DNA of 64,000 nucleotides from JBLZUR01 sp048565625. Lineage in GTDB: Bacteria; Pseudomonadota; Alphaproteobacteria; Sphingomonadales; Sphingomonadaceae. Position numbers and translations under genes: made by a program. How positions within the stretch are numbered: the stretch's first letter is position 1; each line of letters begins with the position of its first letter. The notes beneath the pieces were generated by a model that worked only from the letters and a program-made list of their open reading frames with translations, made no database searches and was not told the origin of the DNA. Positions 44,468 through 54,556 of the stretch are shown piece by piece. The stretch covers positions 1-64,000 of the forward strand of contig NZ_JBLZUR010000002.1 of the NCBI RefSeq assembly GCF_048565625.1. The letters are read 5' to 3'.

Positions 44468-45472
44468 TTATAGGAGCGCCTTCAGCTCCGCCGGGCGGAG
44501 TTCGTGGATCAGCTGGTCGAAGCGGCATTGGGCCGGGGCCTTGTCGGGGCGCCAGCGCAGGAGGCGCGTGCCGTGGCGAAAGCGGCGGGCGGTGACCTGA
44601 TCGTAGAGGACCTCGACCACCAGTTCGGGGCGAAGCGGCTCCCACTCGTTTTCGCGACCCTGATTCCAGCGGCTGGGGCCGCCGGGTGCCTTGCCGTCGA
44701 AGCCGGGCGGGGCGATCAGGGCTTCGAGCTTCTTGGTGAGCGCGGCGCGGTTCTTGGCGGCGATGCCGGAGCAGAAGCCGACATGATCGAGGCGGCCTTC
44801 TTCATTGTAGAGGCCGAGGAGGAGGGAGGCGACCTGGCCGCCCTCTTTGGCACGGCGGAAGCCGCCGACGACGCAATCGGCGCTGCGATGCGTCTTGACC
44901 TTGAGCATCGCGCGTTCGCCCCAGCGATAGGGTTCGTCGAGGCGCTTGGCGACGACGCCGTCGAGCGCGCCGCCGGATTTGGCGAGCCAGGCTTGCGCCT
45001 CTTCGATCGAGCGGGTGGCCGGGGAGAGGAGGAGCGCGGGGCGGCCTTCGCGGGCGTGGAAGCGTTCCAGGGCGGCGCGGCGGTCGGACAGAGGCTGTTT
45101 GGTGAGGTCTTCGCTACCGAGGCTCAGGCAATCGAAGAGCATGAGCTGAGCGGGCGTTTCGCGTGACAGCCGTTCGATGCGGGAGGCGGCGGGATGGAGC
45201 CTCTGCTGGAGCGCGTCGAAGGAGAGGGTGTCGCCGATCGGCAGGATCAGCTCGCCGTCCAGCGTGACATCGCCGTTGATCGCGGAGACGAGCGCCACGA
45301 CCTCCGGAAAGTAGCGGGCGAGCGGCTTTCCGGACTTGGACATGATCGCGACGTCGCCGCCCGCCTTGGTGACGATCGCGCGAAAGCCGTCCCATTTCGG
45401 CTCGTACTGCCAGCCCTCGCCGGCCGGCAGCTCCTCGACCAGCTTGGCCTCCATGGGGAGGAGGGCGGCCAT
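44468..45472 (-). CDS. ATP-dependent DNA ligase (LigC/LigD-ligase type)
   Basis: This 334-residue single-unit ligase has motif I EPKWDGFRA with the adenylated lysine, GELILP in motif III, then DGVVAKRLDEPYRWG and AMLKVKTHRSADCVV (motifs IV and V). The OB-fold C-terminus ends near LLRWRPDKAPAQC. It has no polymerase or nuclease domain as in LigD, so it resembles LigC-type accessory ligases used in repair rather than the NAD-dependent replicative LigA. No Ku gene is next to it. It starts one base before the gdhZ stop, which suggests coupling. Confidence 0.88.
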   Translation of the reverse strand: MAALLPMEAKLVEELPAGEGWQYEPKWDGFRAIVTKAGGDVAIMSKSGKPLARYFPEVVALVSAINGDVTLDGELILPIGDTLSFDALQQRLHPAASRIERLSRETPAQLMLFDCLSLGSEDLTKQPLSDRRAALERFHAREGRPALLLSPATRSIEEAQAWLAKSGGALDGVVAKRLDEPYRWGERAMLKVKTHRSADCVVGGFRRAKEGGQVASLLLGLYNEEGRLDHVGFCSGIAAKNRAALTKKLEALIAPPGFDGKAPGGPSRWNQGRENEWEPLRPELVVEVLYDQVTARRFRHGTRLLRWRPDKAPAQCRFDQLIHELRPAELKALL

Positions 45473-45473
45473 G

Positions 45474-48400
45474 TCAGCGGCCGAGGAGGACGCGAGCCTG
45501 GCTGGCGATCTGGGCGAGCATCGCGGGGCTGGGCGTGCTGGCGTTCTGGGCGCGGGCGATCAGCGCGCGGAACTGCGCGACGCGGGGTTCCTGCGCCTGC
45601 AGCCAGCGATCGACGGAGGCACCCGGATCGGCGTCTCCGGCCCGCGTGAGGAAATCGAGGCGGAGCTGTTCGAAATCGCGGGTGAGGCCGGCGGCGAGGA
45701 GCCGCTCCCAGGGATCGGTCGGCTGCAGGCGGAGTGCGGCCGCCTTGGCCCAGTCGAGGCCGAGCGCTTCGCCGAGCTTCACATAGGCCTGGGTGGCGGA
45801 GACCTCGTCGGTGCCGATGCGGCCGGCGAGCGTCGCGGTGCCGATCGCGCCATCCATCTCGGCCAGATGAACGATGCGGTCGATCAGCGCCTGATCCGCG
45901 CCGCTGCCCTCGATCGCCTGGCGGAGCAGGGCGGAGATGCGGCGAGCCTCTTCCTTCAGCAGGTCTTCGCGCGCGCGGGAGACGCGATCGACGCCGGACG
46001 CCATCTGTTTGGCGACATCGCCCGGCAGCGCATCGGCGGGCCAGACGCGGAGGAGGTCGGCGATGTGGAGGCGGACAACGCCGGCCGTAATGCCGAGCAG
46101 GTTGATGCGCGCCGGCTCCGCGATGTTCGCCGCGTCGAGATCGCGCCAGAGACTGTCGAGATCGAAGATCTGGCTGGCCGCGAGATAAGCGGCGGCGACC
46201 TGCGCGATGGCCACGCCCTCATCCTCCGCCAGCTCCATGACGTTGGCGAAGCCGAGGCGGTTGACGACCTTGTTGGCGACCTTTGTGGCGATGATCTGCG
46301 GACGCAGGCGGTGGTCGTCGATGGCGGCGCGGAACCGTTCCTGCATCGCGGGCGGGAAGGCGGCGCGGAGGATCGGCTCAAGCGAGGAGTCGGTCGGGAC
46401 CGGTGAGGCCTCGATCGCGGCCTGGAGCGCGAGCTTGGTGTGGGCGAGGAGGACGGAGAGTTCGGGGCGGGTTAGGCCCTGCCCGTCCTGTCCCCGGCGG
46501 AGCAGTTCCTCGGAGGTGGCGAGCCCTTCCACCGCGCGGTCCATGCGGCCGGACGCTTCGAGCGTCTCGATCACGCGGACATGGGTGCGCAGGAGGTCGA
46601 CGGCACGGCTTTCCGCCACCGACAAGGCAAGAGTCTGGAGGCGGTTGTCCTCAAGTACGATCCGCGCCACGTCATCGGTCATCGAGACGAGGAAGGTGTT
46701 GCGGTCGTCTTCCTCAAGGCGACCCTCGATCATCTCGCGGTTGAGCGGGATCTTGATGTTGACCTCGTTATCCGAGCAGTCGACGCCTGCCGAATTGTCG
46801 ATGAAGTCGGTGTTGATGCGGCCGCCCGCTTCCGCGAACTCGATGCGGCCGGCCTGGGTGGTGGAGAGGTTCGCCCCCTCCCCGATCACCTTGGCGCGGA
46901 CCTCTCCGCCGTTGACGCGATGCGCGTCGTTCGCGCCGTCGCCGACCTGCGCGTTGGTCTGGCTCGCGCCCTTGATGTAGGTGCCGATGCCGCCGAACCA
47001 GAGCAGGTCCACGCGAGCCTTGAGGATCGCGGCGATCAGGGTGGAGGGATCGACCTGATCCTCGGCGAGGTCGAGCATCGCCTTCACCTCGGCCGAGAGC
47101 GGGATCGACTTCTGATCGCGTGGGAAGACCCCGCCGCCCGCCGAGATCAGGCTCTTGTCGTAATCGGCCCAGGACGAACGGGGGAGCTTGAACATCCGCT
47201 CCCGCTCCGCCCAGCTTTTCGCCGGATCGGGTTCCGGATCGAGGAAGATGTGGCGGTGGTCGAAGGCGGCGACGAGCTTCAGCGACTTCGAAAGCAACAT
47301 GCCGTTGCCGAACACATCGCCCGACATGTCGCCGCAGCCTGCGACGCGGACGGGGTCGTTCTGCACATCGACGCCCATTTCGGCGAAGTGGCGGGTGACC
47401 GAGATCCACGCGCCCTTGGCGGTGATGCCCATCGCCTTGTGGTCGTAACCCTGCGATCCGCCCGAGGCGAAGGCATCGCCCAGCCAGAAGCCGCGTTCGA
47501 GCGCGATGGCGTTGGCGACGTCGGAGAAACTGGCGGTGCCCTTGTCGGCGGCAACGACGAAATAAGGATCGTCGCCGTCGCGGATGACGACGCCATCGGG
47601 GTGGGTCACCGCGCCGTCGACGATGTTGTCGGTGACCGAGAGGAGCGTGCGGATGAAGACGCGGTAGCTCTCGGTCCCCTCGGCCATCCAGGCGTCGCGG
47701 TCTGACGGGGCGGGAAGGCGCTTCGGGTAGAAGCCGCCCTTGGCGCCGGTCGGCACGATGACGGCGTTCTTCACCACCTGCGCCTTCATCAGGCCGAGGA
47801 TCTCGGTGCGGAAATCGTCGCGCCGGTCGGACCAGCGCAGGCCGCCGCGCGCAACCGGGCCGCCGCGCAGGTGGATGCCCTCGACGCGGGGGGAGTAGAC
47901 CCAGATCTCGCGCCAGGGGCGCGGCGCGGGCAGGCCGGGGATGGCGGCGCTGTCGAGCTTGAAGGCGAGCGCCTCGTCGGCGGCTGGCGAGAAGGCGTTG
48001 GTGCGCAGCGTGGCGAGGATCACCGCGCGGATGCGGCGGAGGATGCGGTCGTCATCGATGGCGGTGACGCGGGTGAGGGCGGCATCGACCGCCTCGGCCG
48101 CCTGTTCGCCGTCACTTGCCTGGCTGGGATCATGGCGGGCGAAGAACAGGTCGATCAGGCCGCGTGTCGCCTCCGGCGCGCGGCGGAGCGCACCGACGAC
48201 GGTTTCGAGGCCATAGGAGAGGCCGGTCTGGCGGAGATAGCGGAACCAGGCGCGGAACAGCACCGTCTCGCGCGGGTCGAGCCCGGCGAGGACAACGAGC
48301 TGGTTGAAGACGTCGTTCTCGGCGCGGTGTTCGAGGACGGCGGTGATCGCCCCTTCGATGACATGGGCGCGGGCGAGGACCTCGTCGATCTCGACACCGG

Positions 48401-50123
48401 TGGCGACCTCAAGTCCGAATTCCTGGATGTGGCCGATGCGGCCTTCGTCGAGAGCGACGGGGGTCTCACCCTGCACCACGAAGCCGAAGTTTTCGAAGAC
48501 GGGCACCGCCTCCGACAGCGCGATCGAGCCGCCGAGGCGGTAGGTCTTGAGGGCGAGTCCGTCCTTGCCCCTGAAGAGGCGTACGGTGCGCGCGTCTGGC
48601 ACCGCGAGGGTGTCGAGGAGGAGGATGTCCTGGGCTGCGCTCTCCGCTCCGTGATCCGAGCGGTAGGCGGCGGGGAACGCGTTGGCATAGGCGATGGCGA
48701 GGCGGGCGGCGTGGGTGGCGCCGGTTTCGCGCGCGAGCACATCCTCGACGGCGGCGGCCCAGCCGCGCAGCATCGATTCCAGCCGCGCGTCGAGGGGGGC
48801 GATGTCGGGGAGGTCGCCGGACACGTCGGCGATGGTGAAGCGGACGAGGGCGAGGTTGCCGTCGCCGAGTTCCACGCGGAAGCCGATCAGGTCACCGCCG
48901 GTCGCCTCGGCGATCAGGTTGCCGATGGCGACGCGCCGCTCGGTCGAGAACTCCTCGCGCGGGAGCCAGGCGAAGGCGAGCACCTGCGTGCCGACCGGCG
49001 CGCGGAGCAGGAGGAGCTTGGAGCGCGGCCGATCGGCCAGCGACATCGAGGTCAGCACCGCCTCCTCCAGCGCGGAGGCGCGCAGGCCCACGGCGATGTC
49101 GTGGGGCAAGGTGGAGAAGGCGTGGCGGAGCGCCTTCCCCGCATGGCTGCGCGGATCGAAGCCGAAGCGATCCTCCATCGCGCGCAGGCGGCTGCGCAGG
49201 ACGGGGACCTTCTCGGGCGAGCTGGAGAGCGCCTCGCTGGTCCAGAGGCCGGCATGGAGCGAGAGCGCGGTGATCGCCCCGCCCTCGCGGACGGGCAGGA
49301 TGACGAGGTCGAGCGGCGCGCGGCGGTGGACGGTTGCGATGCAGGACGACTTGATGAGAAGCGGGGCCTCCCCACCCTGTTCGAACCAGGCGAAGGCGGC
49401 GGCGCGATCCTCCGCATCCCAGAGGCTGGCATTGCCGGTGCGGAGGAAGCCGAGCGTCTCGCCGGCCGTGCCGTCCCGCGCCTCGATGCGATGGCCGAGC
49501 AGGGTCATGTGCCGCTCGGCGAACCAGCGGACGAGGGCGGCGCCCTCCCCGTCGGGAAGCTTCGCCGCCTCCGCCGCCATCACGGCGCGCAGCTTCGGCC
49601 AATCTTCGACCGCTGCGCGGACGTCGCCGAGCACGCTCGCGATCTCATCGGCGAGGCGGCGACGGGTGCCGCCATCGGCGCGGTCGGTTTCGAGATAGAT
49701 GACCGATTCCAGCCGTTCGCCGCCGGCATCGCGATCGGGCAGCGCGGTGAGCGCACCGCCGGCATCGCGGCGGACGGCAAGGATCGGGTGGAGGAGACGG
49801 TGGATCGTCAGGTCATAGGCGGCGAATAGGGCGGCGACCGAGTCGACCAGAAACGGCATGTCGTCATTGACCACAGCGACGCGCATCCGCCGCCGCGCGC
49901 CCTCGGACGCCATCGCGCCGATTTCAATGCGGGGTGTGCCGGGCGTGCGGGAGGCGAGCGCCCCGGCGACGAACGCCGCTGCCTCGGCGAGCGCGGGACC
50001 GCCGAAATCTTCATTGTCACCGGGCAGGGGGCCGGCGCTCAGCGCGTCAAAAATGCGGGACATGACAGCCTTGTCGGCCGTGATCGCTGCGATCTCGTTC
50101 AAGGTCCACTCCTGTGGCCGCAT
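45474..50123 (-). CDS. gdhZ: NAD-specific glutamate dehydrogenase, large (180-kDa) type
   Basis: The enzyme interconverts glutamate and 2-oxoglutarate plus ammonium with NAD and is mainly catabolic. It has about 1549 residues. The N-terminal half carries ACT-like regulatory segments (VNDDMPFLVDSVAALFAAYD). The catalytic part contains RGGLRWSDRRDDFRTEILGLMK and PTGAKGGFYPKR with the active-site lysines, then the NAD domain (VAGCGDMSGDVFGNGMLLS). The start ATG 50121-50123 (MRPQEWTLNEIAA) is chosen; the in-frame ATGs further upstream give unlikely sequence. It follows a PAS gene and precedes a DNA ligase gene. Confidence 0.93.
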   Translation of the reverse strand: MRPQEWTLNEIAAITADKAVMSRIFDALSAGPLPGDNEDFGGPALAEAAAFVAGALASRTPGTPRIEIGAMASEGARRRMRVAVVNDDMPFLVDSVAALFAAYDLTIHRLLHPILAVRRDAGGALTALPDRDAGGERLESVIYLETDRADGGTRRRLADEIASVLGDVRAAVEDWPKLRAVMAAEAAKLPDGEGAALVRWFAERHMTLLGHRIEARDGTAGETLGFLRTGNASLWDAEDRAAAFAWFEQGGEAPLLIKSSCIATVHRRAPLDLVILPVREGGAITALSLHAGLWTSEALSSSPEKVPVLRSRLRAMEDRFGFDPRSHAGKALRHAFSTLPHDIAVGLRASALEEAVLTSMSLADRPRSKLLLLRAPVGTQVLAFAWLPREEFSTERRVAIGNLIAEATGGDLIGFRVELGDGNLALVRFTIADVSGDLPDIAPLDARLESMLRGWAAAVEDVLARETGATHAARLAIAYANAFPAAYRSDHGAESAAQDILLLDTLAVPDARTVRLFRGKDGLALKTYRLGGSIALSEAVPVFENFGFVVQGETPVALDEGRIGHIQEFGLEVATGVEIDEVLARAHVIEGAITAVLEHRAENDVFNQLVVLAGLDPRETVLFRAWFRYLRQTGLSYGLETVVGALRRAPEATRGLIDLFFARHDPSQASDGEQAAEAVDAALTRVTAIDDDRILRRIRAVILATLRTNAFSPAADEALAFKLDSAAIPGLPAPRPWREIWVYSPRVEGIHLRGGPVARGGLRWSDRRDDFRTEILGLMKAQVVKNAVIVPTGAKGGFYPKRLPAPSDRDAWMAEGTESYRVFIRTLLSVTDNIVDGAVTHPDGVVIRDGDDPYFVVAADKGTASFSDVANAIALERGFWLGDAFASGGSQGYDHKAMGITAKGAWISVTRHFAEMGVDVQNDPVRVAGCGDMSGDVFGNGMLLSKSLKLVAAFDHRHIFLDPEPDPAKSWAERERMFKLPRSSWADYDKSLISAGGGVFPRDQKSIPLSAEVKAMLDLAEDQVDPSTLIAAILKARVDLLWFGGIGTYIKGASQTNAQVGDGANDAHRVNGGEVRAKVIGEGANLSTTQAGRIEFAEAGGRINTDFIDNSAGVDCSDNEVNIKIPLNREMIEGRLEEDDRNTFLVSMTDDVARIVLEDNRLQTLALSVAESRAVDLLRTHVRVIETLEASGRMDRAVEGLATSEELLRRGQDGQGLTRPELSVLLAHTKLALQAAIEASPVPTDSSLEPILRAAFPPAMQERFRAAIDDHRLRPQIIATKVANKVVNRLGFANVMELAEDEGVAIAQVAAAYLAASQIFDLDSLWRDLDAANIAEPARINLLGITAGVVRLHIADLLRVWPADALPGDVAKQMASGVDRVSRAREDLLKEEARRISALLRQAIEGSGADQALIDRIVHLAEMDGAIGTATLAGRIGTDEVSATQAYVKLGEALGLDWAKAAALRLQPTDPWERLLAAGLTRDFEQLRLDFLTRAGDADPGASVDRWLQAQEPRVAQFRALIARAQNASTPSPAMLAQIASQARVLLGR

Positions 50124-50184
50124 CCGGGCGGCGCGTTGCCGGGGCATATGCGCCCGGGCAGGAGTTAGAACAACCGTGTGGCGA

Positions 50185-51495
50185 TCAGGCTGCAGCCTTG
50201 CGGAGGGCGCGCTGGGTGAGCGCCGGGTCCGAGATGGGGGCGATGACATCGACTCCACCATCTTCCGAGCGGCGGCCGATCATCAGGACGAACTCCTCCG
50301 CGCCATCGATCGCGACCGCGCCGAGTGCCGGCATCCGGAGCAGCGCGGCGCGCACCGCATCCCAGTCGATCTCGGTCGGCGCGGCGTTGCGCAGGCGGCG
50401 CTCGGCGGCGACGATCGCCTTCAGGCCGCCCGCCCGCTCGATGAACTGGGTGGCATGGCCGGCGGCGACGTTCTCGCGCCGGGCATGGGCGAGCACCGTC
50501 GCGAATTCGGTGAGCCGCGCCTTGTTGTAATCCGCGCCGAAGACGAGCTTGGCGACGGCGGTGAGCGGCGCGCGCGCTTGGACCTTGATGCCGGCATCCT
50601 CGATCAGCCGGGCATAGGCATCCGGCTGGCGATCGGCGTCGAGCGCGAAGTCGTAGGCGAGACCAAGGGCGTGATAGAGCGCGGAACGGCTGCGGCCGTC
50701 GGCGGCGTCCGCCTCCTTAGCCACATTGCGCGCGGCGGTCAGGCGAGCGGCGAGGCTCGCCTCTTCCGAAACCGGCTCCTCATCGACCTCATCGACTTCG
50801 ACGAAGGTGAGACCGTCGAGGCCGATCGGATCCTCGACGTCGATGCGTGCGGGTGCCGCCTCGAAATCCAGCCCGCCGGTCGCGTTCGGCCCGTCCGCCC
50901 AGAGCGGGGCGGTGCGGGTGAGCGGGGGCAGGCGGCGCAGCGCCTCGTCCATCTGCAGCATCAGCTCGGCGGTCAGCTCGGCATCCGCCAGCTCCTTCCA
51001 GTTGATGACGCCGTAGATGAAGTCGATCGTCACGCCGTTGGACGAGAAGGGCATCAGGATGCCGCGGTAGAGGGTGTTCAACCCGCGCTGATTGACGAAC
51101 TCCGCATCGAAGCCGACAGGCGCGCGGCTGGCGATGATCTGCAGGTAATGGTCGGTCAGGCGCGAAAGGAGCGTGCGACGCGGCACGTCGCCGACTGTCT
51201 CGATGCCATCCTCCAGCCCGCATTCCTGGCGGAGCTCCGGCCCGAGATAGCGGATCGCGGGATCGCGGCGGTTGGCGGTGAAGTCGAGGAGGACGCCGTA
51301 ACGGCTGAACTCGCCCATCCGCGCGGGATCGATGTCCTCGATCGCCGGAAAAGCACGGCCGCGCAGCAGCGAGACCCAATGGTTGTAGGCGCGGACGTGG
51401 AGGCGGCGCTCGTCGGTCGACACGGATACGGGCGCATCGATGCCGCAGTCGCCCGCATCCTCCATCGCTACGATATAACCGTTCAGGTCTTCCAT
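50185..51495 (-). CDS. PAS-domain-like protein of unknown function
   Basis: This 436-residue soluble protein has an N-terminal 200 residues resembling PAS_5-type domains (AYNHWVSLLRGRAFPAIEDID, then GVTIDFIYGVINWKELAD). A mixed linker follows, then a helical C-terminal region (AGHATQFIERAGGLKAIVAAE). No histidine kinase, GGDEF or EAL module is attached. It lies 61 bases upstream of gdhZ on the same strand. This raises the possibility of joint control with glutamate catabolism, but no direct evidence is seen. The family is common in sphingomonads. Confidence 0.7.
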   Translation of the reverse strand: MEDLNGYIVAMEDAGDCGIDAPVSVSTDERRLHVRAYNHWVSLLRGRAFPAIEDIDPARMGEFSRYGVLLDFTANRRDPAIRYLGPELRQECGLEDGIETVGDVPRRTLLSRLTDHYLQIIASRAPVGFDAEFVNQRGLNTLYRGILMPFSSNGVTIDFIYGVINWKELADAELTAELMLQMDEALRRLPPLTRTAPLWADGPNATGGLDFEAAPARIDVEDPIGLDGLTFVEVDEVDEEPVSEEASLAARLTAARNVAKEADAADGRSRSALYHALGLAYDFALDADRQPDAYARLIEDAGIKVQARAPLTAVAKLVFGADYNKARLTEFATVLAHARRENVAAGHATQFIERAGGLKAIVAAERRLRNAAPTEIDWDAVRAALLRMPALGAVAIDGAEEFVLMIGRRSEDGGVDVIAPISDPALTQRALRKAAA

Positions 51496-51629
51496 GCCTC
51501 GGCCTCAATTCTCCCGGTCTTCATGGCGGATGGAGGGTTTAGGAACCGTTACGAAACGGTCGGGCGCGGGCCAGAGAGGCGCTGACCGGCTTGTAATCCC
51601 GCCCCCCTGCTGGTAACCGCCGCCACCGT

Positions 51630-51705
51630 GCCGCTTTAGCTCAGCTGGTAGAGCATCGCATTCGTAATGCGGGGGTCACAGGTTCGAGTCCTGTAAGCGG
51701 CACCA
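51630..51705 (+). tRNA. tRNA-Thr (anticodon CGT)
   Basis: A complete 76-base cloverleaf is present. The acceptor is GCCGCTT/AAGCGGC, the D-arm is GCTCAGCTGGTAGAGC, the anticodon stem-loop TCGCA-TTCGTAA-TGCGG carries CGT, and the T-arm is ACAGG-TTCGAGT-CCTGT, with an encoded CCA end. The anticodon CGT reads ACG (Thr). Confidence 0.97.
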
Positions 51706-51793
51706 TCCTCCCAAACGAACTGCGACCAGCCGCCAGGCAGCTTCCGCCGGCGATGTGCTTCTCCGCCGCCGCGTGCGGCGATGGTTCCGGCAT

Positions 51794-51825
51794 AGAAAAG
51801 GGCCGGAGCGTTGAGCCCCGGCCCT
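51794..51825 (-). terminator. Rho-independent terminator of clpA
   Basis: On the minus strand, AGGGCCGGGG pairs with CTCCGGCCCT across a CTCAACG loop and is followed by TTTTCT. It begins 13 bases after the clpA stop codon. Confidence 0.8.
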
Positions 51826-51837
51826 CGATCTTGCTCG

Positions 51838-54151
51838 TCAGGCCTTCACGTCCGCTTTCGGCTTCCGCTTCTTGGGGGCCTTGGGCGGGGCGGAGACGAT
51901 TTCGAAGGCGAGAGCGCTGTCCTTCATGTGGACCTTGACCTCGCCGCCGTGGAGGAGCTTGCCGAAGAGGAGTTCCTCGGCGAGCGGCTGTTTGATCTTC
52001 TCCTGGATCAGGCGGCCCATCGGACGCGCGCCGTAGAGCTTGTCGTAGCCGCGCTCGGTGAGCCAGGCCTTCGCCTCCTCGCCCAGACTGATGTGGACCT
52101 CGCGATCGGCCAGCTGGAGTTCGAGCTGGAGGATGAACTTCTCCACCACGCGCTCGACGACCTCCGGCGGGAGGTAGCCGAAGGGGACGATCGCATCGAG
52201 GCGGTTGCGGAACTCGGGGGTGAAGAGCTTCTTCACCGCCTCCTCCTGCACATCCTCGCGGCTGCTCGCACCGAAGCCGATCGATTCGCGCGCCATGTCG
52301 GACGCGCCGGCATTGGTCGTCATGATCAGGATGGTGTTCCTGAAATCGACGGTCTTGCCGTGGTGGTCGGTCAGCTTTCCGTTGTCCATCACCTGCAGCA
52401 GGATGTTGAACAGATCCGGATGCGCCTTCTCGATCTCGTCCAGCAGCAGCACGCTGTGCGGATGCTGGTCGACCGCGTCGGTCAAGAGGCCGCCCTGATC
52501 GTAGCCGACATAGCCTGGAGGCGCACCGATCAGCCGGCTGACCGAATGCCGTTCCATATATTCCGACATGTCGAAACGCTGGAGCGGAATGCCCATGATC
52601 GTGGCGAGCTGACGCGCAACCTCGGTCTTGCCGACGCCGGTCGGGCCGGAGAACAGATAGTTGCCGATCGGCTTGTCGGGATCGCGCAGGCCGGCGCGGC
52701 TGAGCTTGATCGCGGAGGACAGCACCTCGATCGCCTGGTTCTGGCCAAAGACGACCCGCTTCAGGTCGGCCTCAAGCGTCGCCAGCGCCTTGGTGTCGTC
52801 GGTCGAGACGCTCTTCGGCGGAATGCGCGCCATCGTCGCGATGACCTGCTCGATCTCGCGCGTGGTGATCACCTTCTTCCGCTTCGACGGAACGACCAGC
52901 ATCTGCATCGCGCCGACCTCATCGATGACGTCGATCGCCTTGTCGGGCAGCTTGCGGTCGTTGATGTAGCGGGCCGACAGCTCGACCGCCGACTTGATCG
53001 CGTCGGGGGTGTACTTGACCGAATGATGCTCCTCGAACGCCGAGCGCAGGCCGGAGAGGATCTTGATCGTGTCCTCGACCGTCGGCTCGTTCACGTCGAT
53101 CTTCTGGAAGCGGCGCAGCAACGCGCGGTCCTTCTCGAAGTGGTTGCGGAACTCCTTGTAGGTGGTCGAGCCGATGCAGCGGATCGTGCCGCCCGAGAGC
53201 GCGGGCTTCAGCAGGTTGGACGCGTCCATCGCGCCGCCCGAGGTGGCGCCCGCGCCGATCACCGTGTGGATCTCGTCGATAAAGAGCACCGCATGGGGCA
53301 GCTTCTCAAGCTCGGTGACGACCTGCTTCAGCCGCTCCTCGAAATCGCCGCGATAGCGGGTACCGGCGAGGAGCGCGCCCATGTCGAGCGAGTAGATCAC
53401 TGCTTCGCGCAGCACGTCGGGCACCTGACCCTCGACGATCTTGCGGGCGAGTCCCTCGGCGATCGCCGTCTTGCCGACGCCGGGGTCGCCCACATAGAGT
53501 GGGTTGTTCTTCGACCGGCGGCAGAGGATCTGGACGGTGCGGTCGACCTCCGGCCCGCGGCCGATCAGCGGATCGACACGGCCTTCCCTCGCCTTTGCGT
53601 TCAGGTCGACGGTGAACTGCTTCAGCGCGCTTTCGCCCTTCTGCTTGCCATCCGCCTTCTGCGTCTTCTCTTCCTCCGCGCCCTTCACCTCACGTGTCTC
53701 CGTAGGCTGGGCGCCCTTGCCGACGCCGTGGGAAATGAAGCTGACCGCATCGAGGCGGCTCATGTCCTGCTGCTGCAGGAAATAGACGGCGTAGCTCTCC
53801 CGCTCCGAGAAGAGGGCGACGAGGACGTTTGCGCCGGTCACCTCTTCGCGGCCCGAGGACTGGACGTGCAGGATCGCGCGCTGGACGACGCGCTGGAAAC
53901 CGGAGGTGGGGGAAGGATCGGTGTTCCCGTCGGCCTTCAGCGAGTTCGAGCTCGCTGTCCAGGTAGACGGTAACGGCGTCCTTCAGCTCCGACAGCTCGA
54001 CGCCGCAGGAGGTCATCACCTTGGCCGCGTGCTCGTCGTCGATCAGCGCGAGGAGGAGGTGTTCCAGCGTCGCATATTCGTGGCGGCGCGAGGATGCGGC
54101 CGCCAGCGCGTTGTGCAGCGTCTGTTCCAGCTCGCGGGCGAAAGATGGCAT
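51838..54151 (-). CDS. clpA: ATP-dependent Clp protease ATP-binding subunit ClpA, frameshifted as sequenced
   Basis: ClpA unfolds substrates, with ClpS as adaptor, and feeds them to ClpP. The N-terminus is MPSFARELEQTLHNALAAAS with Clp_N repeats. AAA1 has Walker A LYVGDPGVGKTAIAEGLAR, and AAA2 has LFSGPTGVGKTEVARQLA, then the ClpP-binding and D2 regions. The first 66 codons (54151 to about 53946) are in one frame and the rest in another. An extra base at 53945-53946 (TT on the plus strand) breaks the frame at SELE/SLKADGNTDPS. Removing it gives a normal protein of about 770 residues. I treat the gene as probably functional and the lesion as a possible sequencing error. clpS is not in the window. 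Confidence 0.9.
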
Positions 54152-54287
54152 GATCTGTTCTACTCCTTCGGCACCACGTGGAGGGCGGCGCCCGTCCCAC
54201 CCAATGTCGGGTGCGTGGTCGCATCCATCAAGCCGCCGGGCCGAAGCCCCGTCTGCGCGCCGGCCGGCGCCCGCAGGCCGTAAGCGG

Positions 54288-54485
54288 TCATTGGCGGAAT
54301 AACGCCTCGGCGGTTTCGCGGTGGTTAACGGCCTTGTTAATCTTTGTGCGGGTGCGCGCGATCTCCGCCTCCAGCGCGGCGATGCGGGCGTTCAGTTCGG
54401 CGACGGAGAGCGGATCGAGATCCTGCCGTGCGAGTGCAAGAACAGGATCGTCGCGGCGGATCGGGAGAGACTCGTCCATATCCAT
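54288..54485 (-). CDS. DUF1192 family small protein
   Basis: This 65-residue protein contains RRDDPVLALARQDLDPLSVAELNARI, then a coiled-coil-like segment ALEAEIARTRTKINKAVNHR. DUF1192 proteins are short alphaproteobacterial proteins with a conserved DPL-x-LA-x-EDL-type start, and their function is not known. The start is ATG 54483-54485 (MDMDESLPIRRDD); the longer frame to 54545 lies in the divergent promoter area. It is divergent from the quinone oxidoreductase gene. Confidence 0.85.
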   Translation of the reverse strand: MDMDESLPIRRDDPVLALARQDLDPLSVAELNARIAALEAEIARTRTKINKAVNHRETAEALFRQ

Positions 54486-54556
54486 GAGGGACAGCGTTGA
54501 CCGCAGGGACGCGGCTGTCAATAAACCGTCATTCGTTTTCACCATCCGCAGGTGCC

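Noticed and set aside
45474..50261. GdhZ start at 50261
   Set aside because: The extra 46 residues overlap the upstream PAS gene and are Arg/Ser/Pro-rich; ATG at 50123 begins typical sequence.
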